From Anolis sagrei (taxonomy: Eukaryota > Chordata > Lepidosauria > Squamata > Anolidae): a stretch of 64,000 nucleotides of DNA. Under the pieces are notes generated by a model, which had not been told where the DNA came from, ran no database searches, and saw nothing but the letters and a program-made list of their open reading frames with translations. Of this stretch, positions 1-12,759 are shown piece after piece (position 1 is the first letter of the stretch; each line of letters starts with the position of its first letter). Where the stretch lies: assembly GCF_037176765.1 (NCBI RefSeq), contig NC_090023.1, positions 25,741,366 to 25,805,365 of the forward strand, written 5' to 3'. Position numbers and translations under genes: made by a program.

Positions 1-1311
1 ACTTGAACAAGACATTGACCAAATATTCAGGATATCAACATTTTATGCCAGGAAACATAAGATCCCAAGGGATGTGATAATACAATTCATTAAGAAGAGA
101 ATCAGGGATGAAGTGATATGGAAGAGTAATAAAAATCCCATTTATTATAAAGGCAACAAGATTCCAGGCCTTAAAGAATACCCACAAATGACATTAAATA
201 GAAGGAAAAAGTACTATTTTCTGACGAATGAACTGAAAAAATGAGAAATAGGATATAGATGGGAGAGGCATGAAGGAATAATGGTAACATACAATGAAGG
301 AAGATTTTGGCTATCAACTGAAGAGAAGGCAAAAGCATTTTACAATAAATTAATGCAAGGATCAGATCGACCAGATAAAAAAGAATCGACACCAAGAAAA
401 GGAAACAAAAATAAATGGCACAAGGACGTACAACAGCCACGACAATGAGTTCAGAAGCAGAGGGGATTGGACTGGAAGAGATGTCGACTGGAATCTCTGA
501 ATTGAATAAGGTAAAAACAAGAATTATAACTAAGAATGTAGAGAAGAAGAAACAAGACATGATCAAAGATTTAACAAGATTAAAAATTATAAAGAAATTT
601 AAATATTTAGGAATATGGATAACGGCCAAAAATGGACAATTATTAAAAAAATAATTACAAAATAATTTGGAAAACGATACAGAAGGATTTACAAAAGTGG
701 ACTTCTCTAAAGTTATCACTAATTGGCCGTATCTCCCTAATAAAAATGAATATTCTGCCAAAATTAATCTTTTTATTACAGAATTTACCAATTATTGGAA
801 GTCAAGTACTATTCACAAAATGGAAGAAGGATCTACTAAAATTTGTTTGGGGAGGAAAGTGATCAAGAATAAACTATATCAACTTAATAGATAAGAAAAT
901 GAAAGGAGGTTTGGGTCTACCAGATTTAAAAGCTTATCACGACGCATGTGCTCTCCTGTGGATTAAAGACTGGATGATATTAGATAAAGAGTCACACCTC
1001 AGTTTAGAAGGTAATGATCTGAGAGTGGGCTGGCATGAGTACATATGGTACGATAGAGAAACTAAGGGGAAAAAAATTTGGGAACCATTTTGTTAGAGCA
1101 TTTCTAATAAGAATTTGGCAAAAATAGAAAAGATTTTTTTATAATAAGACCCCATTATGGGTCTCACCAATGGGGGCACACCAGAGAAGATTATTGGGTT
1201 GGCGAAGATGCCCAACATACAGAGACATACTAATAGATAATTCAAACAATATGAAATCTCACGAAGACTTAAAAGAGACTTTCAATAATATTACGTGGCT
1301 GCACTATTTCC
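1..1311 (+). mobile_element. L1 LINE fragment, internally deleted
   Basis: Bases 2-400 translate as the C-terminal domain of a squamate L1 ORF1 protein (PRDVIIQF, YKGNKI and RWERHEGIMV blocks) with one in-frame TGA at 242-244. From about 505 the reading changes to the C-terminal third of L1 ORF2 (FKYLGIWI at about 600, then GGLGLPDLKAYHDA at about 905 and WLHYF near 1300). Most of ORF2, including endonuclease and reverse transcriptase, is missing between them. ORF2 is broken by stops and shifts. No poly(A) end is seen before the sequence turns into VMO1-like promoter DNA, so the 3' end is also lost. The right border is approximate. Confidence 0.75.
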
Positions 1312-1365
1312 AGATTAAAGATTATAGCCCAGGTGTTTTTGAGCTGTGACACCTGGAAACAGGGA
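1312..1365 (-). promoter_or_regulatory. Orphan VMO1-type promoter remnant
   Basis: On the + strand this reads TATAGCCCAGGTG, then TTGAGCTGTGACACC, then GGAAACAGGGATTTTGTAA. The same order of blocks lies upstream of VMO1-B (18626-18690) and VMO1-C (41454-41520). It would drive a minus-strand gene whose first exon should sit near 1255, but L1 sequence is there instead. I infer a promoter left from a lost or displaced fourth VMO1 gene. The TATA box is degraded, so it is probably inactive. Confidence 0.5.
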
Positions 1366-1496
1366 TTTTGTAAAAAAAAATAAACTTTCTGGAAATCAAC
1401 ACATAGAGATAGAATTTGCTTTAAAATACGTTCTGTTTCAATGGGGGCTAATTTGATAAGCAAGTATGAGATTCCTGTAAAAGTCATTCAAAATTG

Positions 1497-1580
1497 CTGA
1501 GTATGTGGACTGATCCAATCAAAGTTATAAGTGATAAATATTGACCTTTTCTTTGCCCTGATAGTATCGTGCAACTTCCT
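1497..1580 (-). repeat. Copy of the VMO1 upstream block (orphan)
   Basis: GGACTGATCCAA, ATTGACCTTTTCTTTG and GATAGTATC occur here in the same order and spacing as at 41565-41612 upstream of VMO1-C, and more weakly at about 18740-18800 upstream of VMO1-B. This supports the idea that 1312-2480 is a fourth copy of the VMO1 5' flank. Between 1580 and 1980 I recognise nothing except AT-rich sequence. Confidence 0.45.
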
Positions 1581-1983
1581 TGACCCAAAATATTTCTCTT
1601 CCTTTTACAAAAAATGTTTGAAATGAATATGTTGCACTGAGATGTTGTAAATTATCCAGATCAATTTTAGTGTAGTTTCAGAGTGACATTAGAAACTGAA
1701 ATATCATTTGACTGTGTGCTGTTTGATAGCCTCCTATGTTGCAAATATAGGAAGTGGTGCCCTGTTGATTTGCCCAGTTCTTCCTACATTTTGATATGTT
1801 TTTTTTTTACAAAATGCTTTAATTTTGCCAAACAATAATTGGTCACATCTCTGAAAATAAATAATTTAAACTATGCCAACTTTCCCTTGCTTTGCTGTTT
1901 TTTGATGATTTTCACAGGCTAGTTCACATGGTTTTCTTTTCTCTCTAGTGACTCAGGGTCCTTCCACACAACCATATAACCCA

Positions 1984-2265
1984 GAACTTGAAGCCTTGGC
2001 ACTTGAGCATTGTAACTGAAGGTCAACTGTTACCAGTAGTGCTATGGATTTTGAAGGGGCACAAATACAGGTTGAAAGGAAGAAACATGCCAAGAGGAAG
2101 GCCCATCAAGCCAATTGTGACTGCATTCCATCTGGAAAATCATGTCCTCAATGTGAAGGACCAGGTGGGTCCATAATAGGGCTTTACAGTCACCACCAAG
2201 TCTTCACCACCAAGACTCTACCCTTGGAATGCATACTCAGCCATGAGTGATTGCCCATGATGAAG
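1984..2265 (+). mobile_element. 3' fragment of LINE with C2H2 finger (old copy)
   Basis: Base by base this follows 50925-51200, the 3' end of the large LINE in this window: GAAGCCTTGGCACTTGAG against GAAGCCCTGGCCCTTGAG, then the basic KRKAHQAN stretch, then a decayed zinc-finger segment (SCPQCEG, IGLYSHH). It is far more diverged than the 48.9-51.2 kb copy, so the family has been active over a long time. Confidence 0.7.
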
Positions 2266-2470
2266 ATTTTAAAAAGCATATAAGCTATAATGCTCTGAAG
2301 TTAGGGGCTCTCAATTTGCCTCTGTGCCTTCAGGCTTTACAGCCCAGTGAACCAATAAAGCAACCTCTACAAAAGACACAACTGGTTGTCTAATTACTGG
2401 GTATGCCAGGCATGGGCCTGCAAGTGCAACCACTAGCTATAATTCAAGTACATAAGAAACTCATTGTTCA
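2266..2470 (+). repeat. Repeat block shared with 22190 and 43755, possible LTR fossil
   Basis: A stretch with TATAAGCTATA, GGGGCTCTCAATTTGCC and CCAATAAAGCAA followed by CTGGTTGTC matches blocks at 22190-22300 and 43755-43960. A TATA-like motif followed by an AATAAA-type signal resembles the R/U5 part of a retroviral-type LTR. All three lie distal to VMO1-type 5' flanks, so it may have been there before the gene duplications. No coding part is seen; it is a fossil if it is an LTR. Confidence 0.4.
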
Positions 2471-4595
<2,125 letters not shown>

Positions 4596-4599
4596 TTGG

Positions 4600-4840
4600 G
4601 TTGCTGTAGGTTTTTCGGGCTTATGGCCATGTTCCAGAAGCATTCTCTCCTAGTATTTCACCTGCATCTATGGCAGGCATCTGTTGACCTCACAACCTCT
4701 GAGGATGCCTGCCATAGAGGCAGGTGAAATGTCAGGAGAGAATGCTTCTGGAACATGGTCATACAGCCCGAAAAATTTACAGCAACCCCGTGATTCCAGC
4801 CATGAAAGCCTTTGACAACACAGACATGAGGTTGAAAGGG
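4600..4840. repeat. Palindromic Penelope-related repeat, copy 1
   Basis: Left arm CTGTAGGTTTTTCGGGC through CACCTGCATCTATGGCAGGC is followed by its inverted complement (GCCTGCCATAGAGGCAGGTG through GCCCGAAAAATTTACAGC), then TTCCAGCCATGAAAGCC. The arms are about 90 bp. The unit equals the end of the Penelope-like fragment at 59914-60365 and recurs as palindromes at 38876-39077 and 52570-52770. Confidence 0.75.
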
Positions 4841-4849
4841 TATTGACAT

Positions 4850-5036
4850 GAATTAGATTGTTTTCTGGGTTCAGAGTTTTCTGTTTTATCAGGGGAGGGT
4901 CAATTTTGATGTTTTATACTGTTTTTTATCAAAGGTATTGAATTGTTCCCAACACTGTGAATTGCTCTGAATCCCCTTCAGGGTTGAGAAGGGCGGTATA
5001 CAAATACCGCAAATAAATAAATAATAATAAATACAT
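4850..5036 (+). mobile_element. L2/CR1-type LINE 3' tail
   Basis: The 3' UTR-like text ends in GAATTGCTCTGAATCCCC, AGAAGGGCGGTATACAAAT and an AATAAATA-type simple tail. Similar tails occur at 24120, 27180, 32590, 48378, 61380 and 61990. Only the 3' end is present. Confidence 0.6.
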
Positions 5037-5099
5037 TTCAAGGGCAGGGAGCTATGCATGATGGCCGGAAGTGCTTACACATTATGTGATGGACTCCAT

Positions 5100-5436
5100 G
5101 CCTCTCCATGCTTGAAAAGCAGCTCAAATGTCTTACGACAGGTAGGATTTCTTCTGAAACAGGTAGAAGGTGGTTTGTGAGGATTCATGCAAGGATTTCT
5201 GACAAAATTTGGAGTTTCCCTTTTTACCCATTATTTGCTTGGTTCCTGTTTCACCCCATGCATCACTTATATTGTGGTAATTCGTGTCATTGGTTTATTA
5301 CCCAACTTAACTTCTAACCTAGCATAAAGATTCTTGCTCCATCATTTGGAAAACTGAATATCTCATTGTAGCAATTCTCCCTTAGAGCATGGCCCTAGGA
5401 ATTCCTGTATTTCACATTCTTTTTTTAAAAAAGAAT
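5100..5436 (+). promoter_or_regulatory. Conserved distal 5' flank of VMO1-A
   Basis: Read as its reverse complement, 5200-5400 aligns with 21500-21693 (VMO1-B) and 41650-41850 (VMO1-C). Shared blocks include AAATGATGGAGCAAGAATC, TAATAAACCAAT and ACACAATATAAG. The same flank lies upstream of all three genes in gene-relative orientation, so it was copied with them. Whether it has regulatory activity is unknown. Confidence 0.6.
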
Positions 5437-5500
5437 TTCCTAGTTTGCATATGTGAGTCAGCTGAAATACCTGGGCTATAAATTCTCAATGCTGTTGCTT
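5437..5500 (+). promoter_or_regulatory. VMO1-A core promoter with TATA box and AP-1-like site
   Basis: TATAAA is at 5477-5482, 62 bp before the ATG. A consensus AP-1/NF-E2-type motif TGAGTCA is at 5454-5460, with 16 bp between it and the TATA box. The AATTTCCTAGTTTGCA block just upstream matches the VMO1-B and VMO1-C promoters. VMO1-C keeps the AP-1-like site at the same spacing; VMO1-B has lost it. Transcription should begin near 5505-5510 (inference). Confidence 0.7.
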
Positions 5501-5543
5501 TTCAGTTAGCTTTCTCCATCTAGACTTGAAAGTATTTTGTGCA

Positions 5544-8500
5544 ATGGACCTCTCCATCAGCACTCTGCTCTGCCTGATCCTTTCCTATTGCCTCTGGGAT
5601 GCAGATGCCCGAGCCTATAATTCTGTTATTGTGGTGCCAAATGGAGGTCCTTGGGGTATATGGGGAGACATTCATTTTTGCCCCCAAGGCTATGCCAAAG
5701 GTTTCTCACTGAAGGTAAGTTCCTTTTCTTTTTCAGACACTGTAATGCTGCCTCCAGGTAATTTAGAATGCAATCTCAATCACCCTAGCCAACATGATGG
5801 TCAATCATGCATCATGAATGTTGTAGTCCCAGAGATATGGAGAGCACCAGGTTAGGAAAGTTTAATCTAATGTCACAGATATCACATTAGGTACTGAGAA
5901 AGCCCATGCAACTGTGAAACAGAAGGTGTTGCTTTTAACAAAATTGTGTTGGGGTAGGAAAGGTACAGTGAGCCACTGTGTGTGTGTTTGTGTGTATATG
6001 TGGGCTTTTCTTTTTGTTTTGTTTTGTTTTTTGGTATCTCTGCTTAGAAAACCTACATCTCCAATGCATGCTGAAGCATGCAATAAATCAAAAACAGTAC
6101 ATTAAAAAAACATCACCAGAAAGTCCCAAAGAAGTCAAATAATGAACTGCATCTGATCAGAGTGTAACCTATGCAGGGCTCAAAACTGGATATACTTTGA
6201 TTGTCTGCCATGCATTGATGTAACTCAGTGAACTGGTTAAGAAAACTGCCTGTATTTTCTGGTGGCCATGGTCCCTAGGTGCAGTTCCTAGGTGTGATTT
6301 TCATTCACTGCAGTTCCTAAGTACAGTTCTCACTTCATCCCATCCTCCATCCAGTTCCTGAGATGTCGATGCACAATGAGGCCAGTTCATAGAATCAAAG
6401 GGTTGGAGGAAAGTACAAAGGTCATTCAATCCAGCCCCTTGTCATGCAAGAAAACACAATCAAAGCACTCCAGGCAGAGGCCATCTAGCCTCTGCTTAAA
6501 AACCTCCAGAGAAGGAGACTCCATCACCCTGCAAGGCAGCATATTCCTTTGTCAAACAGCTCTTGTGATTGGGAAGTTTTTTCCTAAAGTTTAGGTGGCT
6601 TCCATTTTTTCCTGCAATTTGAGTCCATTGCTCCATGTCCTAGTCCCCAGAGCAGCAGAGAACAATCTTGCCCCCTCCTCAATGTGACATCCTTTCAAAT
6701 ATTGAAACATGGCTAGCGTGTCTCCTCTGGGCCTTCTTTTCCCTAAGCTAAATATACCCAGCTCCCTCATCTGTTCCTGATAGGGTTTGATTGTCTCCAG
6801 TGCATTAGTGTATCGGTGCATCGGTGGACACAGTATTCCAGATGTCATCTGGCCAAAGCTGAATAGAGTAGGACTATGACTTCCTTCAATCTCGACACTT
6901 TGATTGATGCAGTTTAAAATAATGTTTATCCTCTTCTAAACTGGAGTACAGAGTCTGTGTAGAACTGTCTTTGGTTTCAATTCCACACAGTTTCCTTTAC
7001 TCGTGGAAGAATATGCAGTGTGGCAGTTCTAGATTTATCCAGTTTTACAAAAGTCTCTGTTTTTCTCCACCAGGTGGAACCCAATCAAGGTAGAGGGGAT
7101 GACACAGCCTTGAATGGAGTACGCCTATATTGTTCTGATGGATCAATAATAGAGTCTAAAGTCGGAGCGTGAGTATTTATCACTTTGTTTGCCTATGCTT
7201 CACTTCCTCTTCTTCTTTGGCATTATTGTTTGGAAGGTGAGGATCAGAAAGACAAGGCAAAAGTTATTTATTTCATACCTTCCAGTATTTCAAATACACA
7301 GAGAAAACAAAGAGACAGGTGACCAAACCTTATCATAATGCAGTCAGTCTGGGGGGGGGGGGGGGGATATTAATAAAGAAGAAAACACAAGCTGTGAAAG
7401 TGTATAAATAATGCCAATCTGGAATGCCATGAAAGGGTAGAAATTGTGAGACACCTAATGTATTGCAACATGTTTACTGTCAGGGAACAAGAAACTGCTT
7501 ACAAGATATTTTGTCATGGGATAATTTGACTCAGGCAGAAAAATGTATATGGCTGGTCTTATTTTGTACTCAGAGGAAAAGGACCAAAGAAAAGGCAATG
7601 TGGGAAAAAGACAAAGGGTTTTTGCCCATCTTTTGGCCCTGAAAGAACCCATTCCAGACGTCAAAAGCAAGGAACAATGAAAAGATACAAGTAAAGTACT
7701 GACCCATGTAATGAAGTCAGTACGATTACTTGTTATTTATAAAAACACTTCTGTATGTATTTTGTATTATGGTATCTTTAGATGGCTTGCAATATGAGTA
7801 AAATACTTCTAGATTAATAGCATAAATAATTAAAAAGAGATATAAACATATACAATTTCAATTTGAAATTGTAAGTCAGGGTAGGGAAACATAAAGCCCT
7901 CCAAATATTGTTGGAATGTGATCTCAGCTGTGTAAGTAACTTATACTTTGCTCCGGTAACAGACATTTGAGATAAGATTACTGTCTTAATTTCCAAGTAG
8001 GTGAAGATATTATTTCTGTATGCATTTGAATGATAGGCTGCAACCAACACTTAGTACATTCACAAAAGCCTTCCCTTTGTCTCAGGCTTGGAACAGGATC
8101 TTTGGGGCCTTGAATGACCCTGAACTGGTGATCCTAAAAGAGAATAAACCCCAGTGCTGATGCAGTCCAGCCTTCTTTCAAGTATTGAGGCTCTATACCA
8201 GTGGTTCCCAACCTTTTTTTTACTAGGGACCACTTTGACCAGTGACTACTTGACCAGGGACCCTTTTGGCCAGGGACCACTCTCTAACATTAGTAACCCA
8301 AATGGGTTACAAATCGGTTTTTGGTCAACTTTAGATTTGGTTTGGGGTGCTGATTCAGAAAATTGCATTGGATAAACCACATCAGCTTTAGTTCCTGATA
8401 GAGAACATATGTTACGGTCAGTGACACGGAAGGAATGGCATTGGATAAACTACATCAGCTTTAGTTTCTGATAGAGAACATATGTTACGGTCAGTGACAC

Positions 8501-10080
8501 GGAAGGAATGGCATTGGATAAACTACATCAGCTTTAGTTTCTGATAGAGAACATATGTTACGGTCAGCGACACGGAAGGAATGGCAGGCAAAAGGAGTGT
8601 CATGAATGACTTCTCAGTGACTTTAAAGCATAGGTACTTTTTATTGCAATTTCCAGTGTTAGAGGGTATATCAGATTACAGAAAAATGTTTAGACAAAGA
8701 ATGACATTGGACACAGAGACATATAGATGGAACAAACAAACAAAGGGGAATTACATTTTCACTCAACATTCACACCACATGTACACACATTCATCCTCAG
8801 GCATTCAAATATTACCATTTCATTTTCTACCTCCTTGGAGAAGCACCTGTTAGGCCAGACCCTGCTTCCCTGCAGCCTGCCAACGTATAGGTCCAAAACT
8901 TCCATAACATTAAAATGCCAAAACTTCTTCCCTAAGCACAATGCCAAGGACCAGATCTCAGTTTTCCATACAGCAGAACCTGACTCCCTGCACAAAATCT
9001 AAGACTCCAAAAGCACACTTCTTCCTCTTCCCTTCAGAAAGAAGCCCCAAAGTGGCCCGACTGATCCCATGCAAATCTGTCACTCTCCATAGGTACACTA
9101 TCTCTCTCCTTCCCATGGAGCAGAGCATAGCGGATAGAACAGACTTCTCAGGTCTGCCACACTTTGAGCATTATTAGAATGAGTCTTTTATAGGAATATT
9201 GAGTCTTTTATAGGAATATTCTGCTGATGTAATCCCAAAGTTGTAAATTAATGATAGACTTCTTCCATCCTGGATCCATTTCAGTTTCCTGACCAGATGT
9301 TGATTCTTCTTGATTGGTGTTGACAAACACAAGGCTTGTGTTGACTTCCTTCTAAACATTGTAAATATTTCTTGTATCGCTGTCCCAATTCTTATCAGAG
9401 TTTATTTTTTATTTCTCATTAGCAATTTTTAATTACAGTCCAGCAAGCAGGTAGTTAGTCATTGCAAACCTTATTTTTATATTGGTGTTTCCAAAATTAT
9501 TAGCTCCATCCATACATTCATCTTCCATTCTTCCGTTCATTCCCACACATCATATTAAATTCACATTTATCAGATCTGCACATTGAATTTCTTATTACAG
9601 GAGCAGAAATAAATAAAATAAAATAAAATAAAATAAAATAATAATAAAATAAAATAAAATGGAAGGAGCACATTTTCATCCTCGTGGCTCACAGGTGGTC
9701 TGTGGTCCACAGGTTAGGAAACACTGCTCTAAACCATTTAAAACTTAGATTTGTTTGTTTAGAATTCATTTGTTTTCCTTGGCAGGTGGGGAGTTTGGAC
9801 CGGGATTCAATATTGCCCCCAAAGCAATCTGGTCTCTTACTCTATGCAAGTGGAAGGAATCAAAGGAAGAGGTGATGATACAGCAGCAAATAACATCCAG
9901 TTCACCTGTGAAAGTGGTACTGCACTCATCGGGAACGGAGGACCCTGGGGTCAGTTTGGCCCATGGAGCCCTCGCTGCTCTCAAGGCTCCATCTGTGGAA
10001 TCCAGACAAAGGTGGAGGATCCCCAAGGGGATGATGATGACACAACCTTTAATGATGCAAAGTTCTTCTGCTGCGACTAA
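5544..10080 (+). CDS. VMO1: VMO1-A, vitelline membrane outer layer 1-like secreted protein
   Basis: Exons 5544-5714, 7074-7168 and 9786-10080 join to 186 codons plus TAA, with GT/AG borders and introns in phase 0 then phase 2. Residues 1-23 form a signal peptide ([11 protein letters not shown] core, cleavage probably after ADA). Three internal repeats follow: NGGPWG 33-38 to C77, W90 to C130 and GPWGQFGPW 141-149 to C185. Each has a GDDT-type turn (65-68, 118-121, 172-175). Eight cysteines (46, 77, 99, 130, 153, 159, 184, 185) fit the family's four disulfides. The length is close to chicken VMO1 (about 183). The family is a beta-prism protein known from the egg vitelline membrane outer layer and other secretions. 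R64-G65-D66 and R117-G118-D119 are RGD tripeptides. The third repeat is unusually acidic (GDDDDTT). Convergent with VMO1-B. The ATG follows a shared promoter. No clear AATAAA was found. Confidence 0.88.
6376..6905 (-). mobile_element. CR1 LINE 3' fragment in VMO1-A intron 1
   Basis: The sequence is antisense to the CR1 ORF2 C-terminus and 3' end: AGAATCAAAGGGTTGGAGG, CATCTAGCCTCTGCTTAAA and CTCCATGTCCTAGTCCCC. The complement encodes [17 protein letters not shown]-like text, the usual CR1 C-terminal region. The rest of intron 1 (5715-7073) shows only a GT-rich patch at about 5980. Confidence 0.8.
7169..8190. other. VMO1-A intron 2, unassigned part
   Basis: Contains a G run at about 7351-7366 and a stretch at 7875-7960 that resembles, in inverse, 34245-34310 (CAATATTTGGAGGGC). 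No coding exon is recognised. Confidence 0.4.
8364..8584. repeat. Three tandem copies of a 73-74 bp unit
   Basis: Units begin GCATTGGATAAAC at 8364, 8438 and 8511, and each ends GACACGGAAGGAATG. Copies differ by only a few bases, so the array is recent. It lies inside hAT element X. Confidence 0.9.
9608..9660. repeat. (AAAAT)n simple repeat
   Basis: About ten AAAAT units interrupted by ATAATA near the right end of hAT element X. Confidence 0.9.
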
Positions 10081-10800
10081 ACCAGAAGCATTTTCCTCCC
10101 AAGAACTGACCATCCTTTCATCAATATGTGAGAACCAGCATGGTGTAGTGGCTTGGGTGTTGATCTGATCTCCCCGATTGTTATGTGGTCAGCTTTATCT
10201 GTCTTTGTCAGATGCTTTGTCGGTTATCTCTCCTATCTGTAATAGTTGTCTAATCAAAATGTCCTAGCAATTCATAGGAGGGATGCAGCCCTTCATCGAT
10301 CTTGGTCTTAAGCCATTCTGAGCTTTATAGAAAAGAGTTGATCTTGGAAACAAACTGAAAGCTATTATAGCTGTTTCAAGACTGTTGAAAAGCCTTTGAA
10401 TAATTTGTTAGAAAATAATTCACTGTCCTTGATTCATTAAAATGATCAAAATCAATTTTTATGTCAACCATGTGAAATTTATAGAATAGCAATTTATGTT
10501 TCGCATTATGTTACTTGTGGGAGTAATATGTTGATTAGGTTTTAGTTTTTAAAAATAATGTAATTAGTTTTCAAATATTATGTAATAATGATTAAAAAAA
10601 TAATTTCTTTTAAAAATCCCTTAACATTTTAATAATAATAGCCAACATGTTTAATTTTAACATTAACAACCAACACGTGTAATTTTCTTAATGATTTAAC
10701 ATTACAACTGTGAACTAACAATCTGCATGGATTTTGCACCACACTTGGTTTCGAAATGTATGTCAAGTGCAGCACCACTTAGAACATATCAAAGTTATCT
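10081..10800. other. VMO1-A 3' flank
   Basis: At 10126-10160 GAGAACCAGCATGGTGTAGTG is the tRNA-like head of SINE family S3, without its body. The rest is AT-rich with no recognised feature. A copy of the 2471-2640 repeat follows at 10810-10975. Confidence 0.5.
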
Positions 10801-10809
10801 AAGCTTGAG

Positions 10810-10975
10810 ATGATGAAAGTACAAATCATTCTGCCATCTATAGAAAGCATCTCACAAAGGCAGGCAACCTGGGAACACATCAGATCCAGGAGCATTCCCA
10901 AATTGCACACCAGATCCATCCAGAAAAGGTTGAATTCTCAGTTCCCAAAAGTTTATATTGCCTACAAATTAAAAC
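10810..10975. repeat. Duplicate of 2471-2640
   Basis: ATTCTGCCATCTATAGAAAG, GAACACATCAGATCCAGG and CTCAGTTCCCAAAAG match the block before the WDR48 retrocopy in the same orientation. Between 10976 and 11465 nothing else is recognised. Confidence 0.5.
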
Positions 10976-11465
10976 CATACATATTTTGTCTAAACTGAAC
11001 TTTGTTGGTGTGACCACTTGTGACATCTCACTGTACCTAGGCACTAATTCAGAACTGCTACAGTCTCTTTGGAAGCAGATAAATGGTTTGTATCGTACAG
11101 GAATAAAAACTAACAGCCAAATTCCGGATGGCTCCAACATATGGCTTCATAGAGATGTTCCAATACATTTGAGTTTTTCTTATGTGTTTAGAAGTTAACA
11201 GCTTCTTCAAGATATTTTCTGTGGTCCAGGGCTATACCAGTATACCGTACGATGCCCGAGTCCAAGGCATTTCTGAACTTATCATGGAAACAGGAACTAT
11301 GGATAATAGCAAACTCTAATGAAATGAATGACTTCATCCTGGAGGGGGGGCGGGCTGGGTTAGAAAATTCCTAGAGAAGTATCCTTTCTAGCAATGTGTT
11401 AAGTCTTCCAGAGTAATTCTAGTATAAATATCAGCAGAAGCATGTCATAGAATTGCATGAAAGAA

Positions 11466-12324
11466 CAATGTTTCTCAACCTGGTGGTCAGGACCCCTGGG
11501 GGGAGATCATGAGGGGGTTTGAAGGGGATCACCAAAGACCATCAGAAAACACATATTTCTGATGGTCTTAGGAATCCCTTTGGCATAGTTGTTTGGGTTC
11601 ATAGTGTTCTCCCGATGTTACTGAACTACATCTATCCAAATCACTGTCAATTCATCTCAAATCCCTCCAATATTTTCTATTGGTCATGGGGGTTCTGTGT
11701 GGAAAGTTTGGCCCAATTCTATAATTGGTGAGGTTCAGAATGCTCTTTGATTGTAGGTGAACTATAAATCCCATCAATGACAACTTCCAAATGACAAGGT
11801 CTATTTTCCCCAAACTCCACCAGTGTTCACATGTGGGTATATCAAGTATTTGTGCCAAGTTTGGTCCAGATCCATAATTGTTTGAGTCCACAGTGCTTTC
11901 TGGATGTAGGTGAACTACAAGTCCAGAACTCAAGGTCAATGAACACCAAACCCTTCCAATATTTTCTGTTGTTCATAGGAGTTCTGTGTGCCAAGACTGG
12001 TTCAATTCCATCGTTGGTGGAGTTCAGAGTGCTCTTTGATTGTAGGTTAACTATAAATTCCAGCAACTACAACTCCCAAATGACAAAATCAATCCCCCAC
12101 AAGCCCACCAGTATTCAAATATGGGTGTATCGGGTATTTGTGCCAAATTTGGTCCAGTGAATGAAAATACATCCTGCATATTAGATATTTACATTTCAAT
12201 TCATAACAGTAGCAAAATTACAGTTATGAACAAGCAACAAAAATAATTTTATGGTTGGGAGGTCACTACAACATGAGAAACTGTATTAAGGGGGTTGCGG
12301 CATCAGGAAGGTTGAAAAACAATG
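11466..12324. mobile_element. SPIN-like hAT non-autonomous element
   Basis: Ends CAATGTTTCTCAACCTGG and AAGGTTGAAAAACAATG match the SPIN (Space Invaders) hAT consensus as I remember it. So do the inner left text ACCATCAGAAAACACAT and the inner right text AATAATTTTATGGTTGGG with TGTATTAAGGGGGTTGCGG. Flanking 8-mers TGAAAGAA and ACATAGAA agree only in part. No transposase is present. The centre holds a tandem array not found in basic SPIN copies. Confidence 0.8.
11650..12156. repeat. About 290-bp tandem unit inside the SPIN-like element
   Basis: CCAATATTTTCTATTGGTCA at about 11667 and CCAATATTTTCTGTTGTTCA at about 11955 start two copies, the second partial. Each carries CTCTTTGATTGTAGG and ATTTGTGCCAA. 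A separate inverted piece of the unit lies at 42195-42350. Confidence 0.75.
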
Positions 12325-12759
12325 ACATAGAACATTTTTGGAGAGGATGAGGTAGTGAAACTCTGGATACTAATCCCATGAGTATGGGGGATGTAGCAAA
12401 CTGGTTAGACATTACAATATTATAGCATTCTAATCAGTTTTTTACTTGGTTGTCTTTTGGCTTGGATTCCTCTATAAGGAAAGAGTATATTACACTAAGA
12501 AATATTTTGAGAAAAACAACTTCCCCCAGAATGAGTACGGTCAACACCAACGGTTCCTATTATGGCAGGACAACATTTGTTACTCCTATAGCTAGCTAAT
12601 TAAAAATGATATACCACTTTTGAAGGCCTTACTTTGAAAATTTGGCACAAGGAAAATTAATTAGTGTTTTTTTTTTGTCCCTTGATCATTTCTTAATATT
12701 TAAGCACATTCTATAATGGCTAAGACAATAGCTTGCATGTAGGATTAATCTTTATTTGG

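Larger units (their letters stand above)
8199..9726. mobile_element. hAT-type DNA element X, copy 1, in VMO1-A intron 2
   Basis: Terminal inverted repeats CAGTGGTTCCCAACCT and AGGTTAGGAAACACTG are flanked by 8-bp direct repeats CTCTATAC (8191-8198) and CTCTAAAC (9727-9734), 7 of 8 equal. Sequence inside the left end (GGTTTTTGGTCAACTTTAG) recurs inverted in the copy at 37439-38199. No transposase is readable, so it is non-autonomous. Its middle may hold a second insert. Confidence 0.85.

Noticed and set aside
8364-8584. Regular repeats considered as a CRISPR-like array
   Set aside because: Units are contiguous 73-bp tandem copies without unique spacers, and the DNA is vertebrate.
10081-10171. 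Extension of VMO1-A in another frame to 10168
   Set aside because: The conserved frame ends at TAA 10078-10080 right after the CC motif; the longer frame lacks the VMO1 pattern.
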